Assembly (NCBI RefSeq): GCF_001718795.1
Contig: NZ_CP013435.1
Span: 1,860,001-1,924,000 of the forward strand
Reading direction: 5' to 3'
DNA from: Burkholderia latens
GTDB lineage: Bacteria > Pseudomonadota > Gammaproteobacteria > Burkholderiales > Burkholderiaceae
Length of the DNA: 64,000 bases
The position numbers and the translations under genes were made by a program. Of the stretch, positions 59,565 to 64,000 are shown in pieces. The notes under the pieces are model-generated. The model was given only the letters and a program-made list of their open reading frames with translations. It did not search any database and was not told the origin of the DNA. The first letter of the stretch is position 1. Each line of letters begins with the position of its first letter.

Positions 59565-60155
59565 ATGCTGAAAAAGCTGCTGATGCTGTTCGTCGCGTTA
59601 TCGCTGTCGGTTGCCGCCGGACTCGCCGCGGCCGTCGAAGTCAACACGGCCGACCAGGCCGCGCTCGAATCGGTGAAGGGCCTCGGGCCCGTGAAGTCCA
59701 AGGCGATCATCGACGAGCGCACCAAGAACGGCCCGTTCAAGGATGCAGACGATCTCGCGAACCGCGTGAAGGGTCTCGGCACGAAGTCGGTCGGGCATCT
59801 CGAGGAAAACGGTCTGACGATCGGCGGTTCGTCGACGCCGCCGAAAGGCGTGAAGCTGTCGAAGCCGGCCACGGCGTCGGCGGGCACCACCGCACCGTCC
59901 GCATCGACGACCGCGACGGCCGGGACAACGGCAACCGCACCGGCGACGACGGCCAGCGCCCCGGAAGCCGCATCGAAGCCGGCCAAGAGCAAGCGCGCGT
60001 CGAAGATGGAGAAAGCGGCCGCAGCTGCGGCGGCCTCGGCTGACGCAGGCGCGAGCGCGCCGGCCGCGGCGTCGTCCGCGAAGGCGACGAAGGGTTCGAA
60101 GAAGAAGAACAAGAAGGACAAGGCAGCCTCCGCCGCCGCGGCGTCGGGCGCCTGA
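59565..60155 (+). CDS. Secreted helix-hairpin-helix (ComEA-like) protein with Ala/Lys-rich tail
   Basis: A 196-residue protein. Signal peptide 1-23 (MLKKLLMLFVALSLSVAAG). Residues 25-85 form a ComEA-type HhH domain: VEVNTADQAALESVKGLGPV, then KGLGTKSVGHLEENGLTI. The remaining 110 residues are low-complexity Ala/Ser/Thr, ending in Lys-rich clusters (KGSKKKNKKDKAA), probably disordered and able to bind DNA or envelope polyanions. No membrane anchor remains after cleavage. The family binds DNA during uptake, but no competence gene is near. A GGGAG site precedes the ATG. Confidence 0.82.
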   Translation: MLKKLLMLFVALSLSVAAGLAAAVEVNTADQAALESVKGLGPVKSKAIIDERTKNGPFKDADDLANRVKGLGTKSVGHLEENGLTIGGSSTPPKGVKLSKPATASAGTTAPSASTTATAGTTATAPATTASAPEAASKPAKSKRASKMEKAAAAAAASADAGASAPAAASSAKATKGSKKKNKKDKAASAAAASGA

Positions 60156-60244
60156 TGTGCGCTGCGCGCGCGACGGCGTGCGCGCGGCATTTCGATCAAC
60201 GGGCGCCGGCGTTACGGCGCCCTTTTCAGTGAAGGTGAAGAACC

Positions 60245-60673
60245 ATGGGTCTCCTCGACATCGTCGGCGGTCTGATCGGCGGCCAGGCCGGCGGCAACTC
60301 GCAAAGCGCGCTCATCACGACCGCGCTCGAATTCATCAACAACCAGCCGGGCGGCCTCAACGGGCTGATCGAGAAGTTCAAGGCCGGCGGCGCGGGCGAC
60401 ATCATCGGCTCGTGGGTGGGCACCGGCGAAAACCAGCCGATCTCGCCTGACACGCTGCAGAATGTGCTCGGCTCGGACGTCGTCGGCTCGCTCGCGAGCA
60501 AGGTCGGCATCGATCCGGCGCAGGCGTCGTCGATTCTCGCGCAGGTGCTGCCGCACGTCGTGAACCACGCGACGCCGAACGGCGAAGTGCCGGCCGGCGG
60601 CCAGGTCGACACGTCGAACGTGCTGGGCGCGCTCACGCAAATCGCCGGCATGTTCGGCGGCAACAAGGCCTGA
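60245..60673 (+). CDS. YidB family (DUF937) protein
   Basis: A 142-residue protein. MGLLDIVGGLIGGQAGG and INNQPGGLNGLIEKFKAGG are typical of the YidB family, whose function is not established. Gly-rich with amphipathic helices. No signal peptide is clear. A GAAGG site lies before the ATG. It follows the HhH gene by 89 bp on the same strand and closes with a strong terminator. Confidence 0.88.
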   Translation: MGLLDIVGGLIGGQAGGNSQSALITTALEFINNQPGGLNGLIEKFKAGGAGDIIGSWVGTGENQPISPDTLQNVLGSDVVGSLASKVGIDPAQASSILAQVLPHVVNHATPNGEVPAGGQVDTSNVLGALTQIAGMFGGNKA

Positions 60674-60729
60674 GTCCGCACGCTTCACGGCCCGGGCGTC
60701 CGCTACGCGCGTTTCGGCCGCCCGATATG

Positions 60730-60762
60730 CAAACACCCCGCCGAAGCGGGGTGTTTGTTTTT
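60730..60762. terminator. Bidirectional terminator, yidB-type gene / clpB
   Basis: CAAACACCCCGC and GCGGGGTGTTTG arms (60730-60741, 60746-60757) with a CGAA loop and a TTTTT tail on the plus strand, between convergent genes. Confidence 0.9.
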
Positions 60763-60804
60763 GCGCGCGCGGTGTGAACCGGGCATGCGAGCGGCTACCG
60801 TCGA

Positions 60805-63402
60805 TCAGTGCACGACGCGATCGAACACGAACTGGCCGTCGTTGACGTCGACCGGGATCACGTCCTTCGGACCGAAGCGGCCCGCGAGGATCAGCTTCGC
60901 GACCGGGTTCTCGATCTCCTGCTGGATCGCGCGCTTCAGCGGCCGCGCGCCGAACACCGGATCGTAGCCGACCTTCGCGATCTGCTCGAGCGCCGCCGGC
61001 GACACGTCGAGTGCCATGTCGAGCTTCGCGAGCCGGTCGTGCAGGCGCGCCAGCTGGATCTTCGCGATCGACTCGATGTTGCTGCGGTCGAGCGCGTGGA
61101 ACACGACGACGTCGTCGATCCGGTTCAGGAACTCCGGACGGAAGTGCTGCTTCACTTCGAGCCACACCGCGTCCTTGATCTCTTCCTGCGGCGAACCGGT
61201 CATCGCCTGGATCACCTGCGAGCCGAGGTTCGACGTCATCACGATCACCGTGTTCTTGAAGTCGACCGTGCGGCCCTGCCCGTCGGTCATGCGGCCGTCG
61301 TCGAGCACTTGCAGCAGCACGTTGAACACGTCCGGATGCGCCTTCTCGATCTCGTCGAGCAGGATCACGCTGTACGGCTTGCGGCGCACGGCTTCCGTCA
61401 GATAGCCGCCTTCCTCGTAGCCGACGTAGCCCGGCGGCGCGCCGATCAGTCGCGCGACGCTGTGCTTCTCCATGAACTCGCTCATGTCGATGCGGATCAG
61501 GTGCTCTTCCGAGTCGAACAGGAACGACGCCAGCGCCTTGCACAGCTCGGTCTTGCCGACACCCGTCGGGCCAAGGAACAGGAACGAGCCGTACGGACGG
61601 TTCGGATCGGCGAGCCCCGCGCGCGAACGCCGAATCGCATCGGCCACCGCGCTGATCGCCTCGTCCTGGCCGACCACGCGCTCGTGCAGCTTTTCCTCGA
61701 TGTGCAGCAGCTTCTCGCGTTCGCCTTGCATCATCCGCGACACCGGAATCCCGGTTGCGCGCGACACGACTTCCGCGATTTCTTCCGCACCGACCTGCGT
61801 GCGCAGCAGACGCGGACGCGTCGGGTTGTGCTGCTCCTGCTCTTCGGCCTGCGTGACCTGCTTCAGTTGCGACTCGAGTTGCGGCAGCTTGCCGTACTGC
61901 AGTTCGGCGACCTTCTCGAGCTTGCCTTCACGCTGCAGACGCGCGATGTCGGCCCGCACTTTCTCGATTTCCTCTTTCAGCTGTGCGCTGCCCTGCACCG
62001 CGGCCTTCTCGGCGGTCCAGATCTCTTCCAGGTCCGCATACTCGCGGCCGAGGCGCTCGATCTCTTCCTCGATCAACTGCAAGCGCTTTTGCGACGCTTC
62101 GTCCTGCTCCTTCTTTACCGCCTCGCGCTCGATCTTCAGCTGGATCAGCCGGCGATCGAGCTTGTCCATCTCTTCGGGCTTCGAATCGATTTCCATCTTG
62201 ATCTTCGATGCGGCCTCGTCGATCAGGTCGATCGCCTTGTCAGGCAGGAAGCGGTCGGTGATGTAGCGGTGCGACAGCTCCGCCGCCGCGACGATCGCCG
62301 GGTCCGTGATGTCGACGCCGTGGTGCAACTCGTACTTCTCCTGCAACCCGCGCAGGATCGCGATCGTCGCCTCGACGCTCGGCTCGTCGACGAGCACCTT
62401 CTGGAAGCGGCGCTCGAGCGCGGCATCCTTCTCGATGTACTTGCGGTATTCGTCGAGCGTGGTGGCACCGATGCAGTGCAGCTCGCCGCGCGACAGCGCC
62501 GGCTTCAGCATGTTGCCTGCGTCCATCGCGCCTTCGGCCTTGCCGGCGCCGACCATCGTGTGGATCTCGTCGATGAACACGATCGTCCGGCCTTCGTCCT
62601 TCGCGATGTCGTTGAGCACGGCCTTCAGGCGCTCCTCGAACTCGCCGCGGTATTTCGCGCCGGCGAGCAGCGCGGCCATGTCGAGCGACAGCACGCGCTT
62701 GCCCTTCAGCGTCTCGGGCACCTCGCCGTTGACGATCCGTTGCGCGAGCCCTTCGACGATCGCGGTCTTGCCGACGCCCGGCTCGCCGATCAGCACCGGG
62801 TTGTTCTTGGTGCGGCGCTGCAGGATCTGGATCGAGCGGCGGATTTCGTCGTCGCGGCCGATCACCGGATCGAGCTTGCCCGCGCGCGCGCGCTCGGTCA
62901 GGTCGACCGTGTATTTCTTCAGCGCCTCGCGCTGGCTTTCCGCGTCCTGGCTATGCACTTGCGAGCCGCCGCGCACCGCGGCGATCGCGGCTTCGAGCGA
63001 CTTGCGCGTGAGACCGTGCTGGCGCGCGAGCCTGCCGGCTTCGCCCTTGTCGTCGGACACGGCAAGCAGAAACATCTCGCTCGCGATGAACGTGTCGTTG
63101 AGCTTCTGCGCTTCCTTGTCGGCCTGATTCAGCAGCCCGGCCAGCTCGCGGCCGATCTGGATGTCGCCGCCCGTGCCCGTCACTTGCGGCAGGCGCGAAA
63201 TGGCTTCGTTCAGCGCGCCCTGCAGCGCCTGCACGTGCACGCCCGCGCGCGACATCAGCGAGCGGGCGGAGCCGTCCTGCTGCGCGACCAGCGCCGCGAG
63301 CACGTGAACGGGTTCGATGTATTGATTGTCGCGGCCAGCCGCGAGGCTTTGCGCGTCCGCGAGTGCTTCCTGGAACTTGGTGGTTAGCTTGTCGATTCTC
63401 AT
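60805..63402 (-). CDS. clpB: Protein disaggregase ClpB
   Basis: An 865-residue Hsp100 ATPase that works with DnaK to rescue aggregated proteins. N-domain ([20 protein letters not shown]), first AAA+ with [14 protein letters not shown], coiled-coil M domain in the middle, second AAA+ with [14 protein letters not shown]. No ClpP-binding loop. The ATG at 63402 has a GGAGGT site; an upstream start would add eleven residues. A sigma-32 promoter lies 33-60 bp upstream, so it is heat-shock controlled. Confidence 0.97.
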   Translation of the reverse strand: MRIDKLTTKFQEALADAQSLAAGRDNQYIEPVHVLAALVAQQDGSARSLMSRAGVHVQALQGALNEAISRLPQVTGTGGDIQIGRELAGLLNQADKEAQKLNDTFIASEMFLLAVSDDKGEAGRLARQHGLTRKSLEAAIAAVRGGSQVHSQDAESQREALKKYTVDLTERARAGKLDPVIGRDDEIRRSIQILQRRTKNNPVLIGEPGVGKTAIVEGLAQRIVNGEVPETLKGKRVLSLDMAALLAGAKYRGEFEERLKAVLNDIAKDEGRTIVFIDEIHTMVGAGKAEGAMDAGNMLKPALSRGELHCIGATTLDEYRKYIEKDAALERRFQKVLVDEPSVEATIAILRGLQEKYELHHGVDITDPAIVAAAELSHRYITDRFLPDKAIDLIDEAASKIKMEIDSKPEEMDKLDRRLIQLKIEREAVKKEQDEASQKRLQLIEEEIERLGREYADLEEIWTAEKAAVQGSAQLKEEIEKVRADIARLQREGKLEKVAELQYGKLPQLESQLKQVTQAEEQEQHNPTRPRLLRTQVGAEEIAEVVSRATGIPVSRMMQGEREKLLHIEEKLHERVVGQDEAISAVADAIRRSRAGLADPNRPYGSFLFLGPTGVGKTELCKALASFLFDSEEHLIRIDMSEFMEKHSVARLIGAPPGYVGYEEGGYLTEAVRRKPYSVILLDEIEKAHPDVFNVLLQVLDDGRMTDGQGRTVDFKNTVIVMTSNLGSQVIQAMTGSPQEEIKDAVWLEVKQHFRPEFLNRIDDVVVFHALDRSNIESIAKIQLARLHDRLAKLDMALDVSPAALEQIAKVGYDPVFGARPLKRAIQQEIENPVAKLILAGRFGPKDVIPVDVNDGQFVFDRVVH

Positions 63403-63434
63403 TGAGTGAGACCTCCAATTTTCGATTAACACCA

Positions 63435-63462
63435 AGATGAGGATGGTTATACGGGTTTCAAG
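63435..63462 (-). promoter_or_regulatory. Sigma-32 (heat shock) promoter of clpB
   Basis: CTTGAAA (63456-63462) and CCTCATCT (63435-63442) on the minus strand with a 13-bp spacer. The -35 is identical to the consensus CTTGAAA and the -10 is one base from CCCCATNT. Confidence 0.85.
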
Positions 63463-63558
63463 CGGAATTCCGGTTGATTCAGCGCAAAAATTGGCAGGCG
63501 GGCGCGCCGCAGCCCTCGCCGGGCACTGCAGCGGGACGAGCGGTGCGGTGCAGGCGTG

Positions 63559-64000
63559 TCAGGCCTTCGACGATGCTTCGGCTGACACTTGCGCGTCGCC
63601 GTCAGACGCGGCGCCGCGCACGGGCGTGACCGGACGAATACCGAGCAACGTGACGAGCGGCGACGCGGGCACCGCCAACTCGCCAATCGTATGACGATCG
63701 AGTTCCGCGAAGAACGCATCGCGCGCGGCCGCCAGCACGCCCTTCAGACGACACTGCGGCTCGATCACGCAGCCGCGCGACTCGCCGTCGGCCGCAAAGC
63801 AGCCGACCAGCGCAAAATCGTTCTCTGTCGCGCGCACCACCTGGCCGACGGTCAGCTGCAGCGAATGGGGGTACAACCGCAGCCCGCCGTTGCGCCCGCG
63901 AACGGTATCGACCCAACCGAGCTCGCCGAGCTGCTGGACGACTTTCATCAGATGGTTCTTCGACACGCCGTAGGCGTCCGAGATCTCCTGGATCGTCGCG
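63559..64000 (-). CDS. nsrR: Rrf2 family regulator, NsrR-like, 5' end cut off by window
   Basis: About 147 codons are inside the window; the frame continues past the edge (TIQEISDAYGVSKNHLMKVV). The winged HTH with SKNHLMKVVQQLGELGWVDT and RGRNGGLRLY is typical of Rrf2 proteins. Three Cys (VGCFAADGESRGC and EPQCRLKG) are placed as the Fe-S ligands of NsrR, which senses nitric oxide. The C-terminus has about 25 extra residues beyond the usual end. It lies upstream of clpB on the same strand, 156 bp away. NsrR is preferred to IscR because of the Cys spacing. Confidence 0.82.
   Translation of the reverse strand, partial: ATIQEISDAYGVSKNHLMKVVQQLGELGWVDTVRGRNGGLRLYPHSLQLTVGQVVRATENDFALVGCFAADGESRGCVIEPQCRLKGVLAAARDAFFAELDRHTIGELAVPASPLVTLLGIRPVTPVRGAASDGDAQVSAEASSKA

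Noticed and set aside
60808..63387. 859-codon open frame opposite clpB
   Set aside because: Exact antisense shadow of clpB; Arg/Leu/Asp-rich product with no family features. The same reasoning applies to the 741-codon frame opposite the DinG-type helicase at 3646-5871.

Overview
The window looks like chromosome 1 of a Burkholderia, most likely of the cepacia complex. It is GC-rich throughout. Gene order is typical of that genus: phaC-pgeF-rluD next to bamD; ndk-rlmN-rodZ-ispG-hisS-bamB-der-hfq-hflX-hflK-hflC-hisZ-purA; surE-pcm-nlpD-rpoS; and trxA-rho. The genus call is inference from gene order and protein similarity recalled from memory; no search was run.

Layout. 1-3.6 kb: 5' end of phaC, pgeF, rluD, and divergent bamD. 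3.6-7 kb: a DinG-type helicase, a small YdcH protein and a secreted coiled-coil protein. 7-11.5 kb: tex and kup, convergent. 11.7-28.3 kb: a run of minus-strand housekeeping genes from ndk down to a phosphoribosyltransferase, covering rRNA modification, cell shape, isoprenoids, outer-membrane assembly, ribosome assembly, RNA chaperone, membrane protease regulators, and histidine and purine synthesis. 28.5-31.8 kb: a BI-1 membrane protein, rlmD and an EEP phosphatase/nuclease. 31.8-36.3 kb: surE-pcm-nlpD-rpoS-exonuclease, one tight transcription unit. 36.5-41.4 kb: a CoA transferase, recR, ybaB, dnaX and the SRP RNA gene, which has no ORF. 41.8-43.7 kb: trxA and rho. 43.7-50.5 kb: MerR/MFS efflux pair, MtfA-type peptidase, zinc-free L31, a GT-C glycosyltransferase and a MATE exporter.

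50.5-58.4 kb is the most accessory-looking part. It is an acetoin catabolism cluster (acoX, acoA, acoB, acoC, and a LipA-type lipoyl synthase) facing its sigma-54 activator acoR. The 524-bp gap between them carries a full-consensus -24/-12 promoter and GTCTC/GAGAC inverted repeats at enhancer distance. No E3 gene lies in the cluster, so the complex presumably borrows a dihydrolipoamide dehydrogenase from elsewhere. 58.4-59.3 kb: a MerR regulator/carboxymuconolactone decarboxylase pair with a textbook 19-bp-spacer MerR operator. 59.5-60.7 kb: a secreted helix-hairpin-helix protein with a lysine-rich tail behind a sigma-S-like -10, then a YidB protein. 60.8-64 kb: clpB behind a sigma-32 promoter, and the truncated nsrR.

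No insertion sequence, prophage, CRISPR array or tRNA was seen. No clearly new multi-gene system was found. The best leads are regulatory or architectural: the aco control region and a small ORF inside that operon, three promoters that predict leaderless mRNAs, an acidic tail on RluD, a long N-terminal extension on Pcm, and two uncharacterised secreted proteins.
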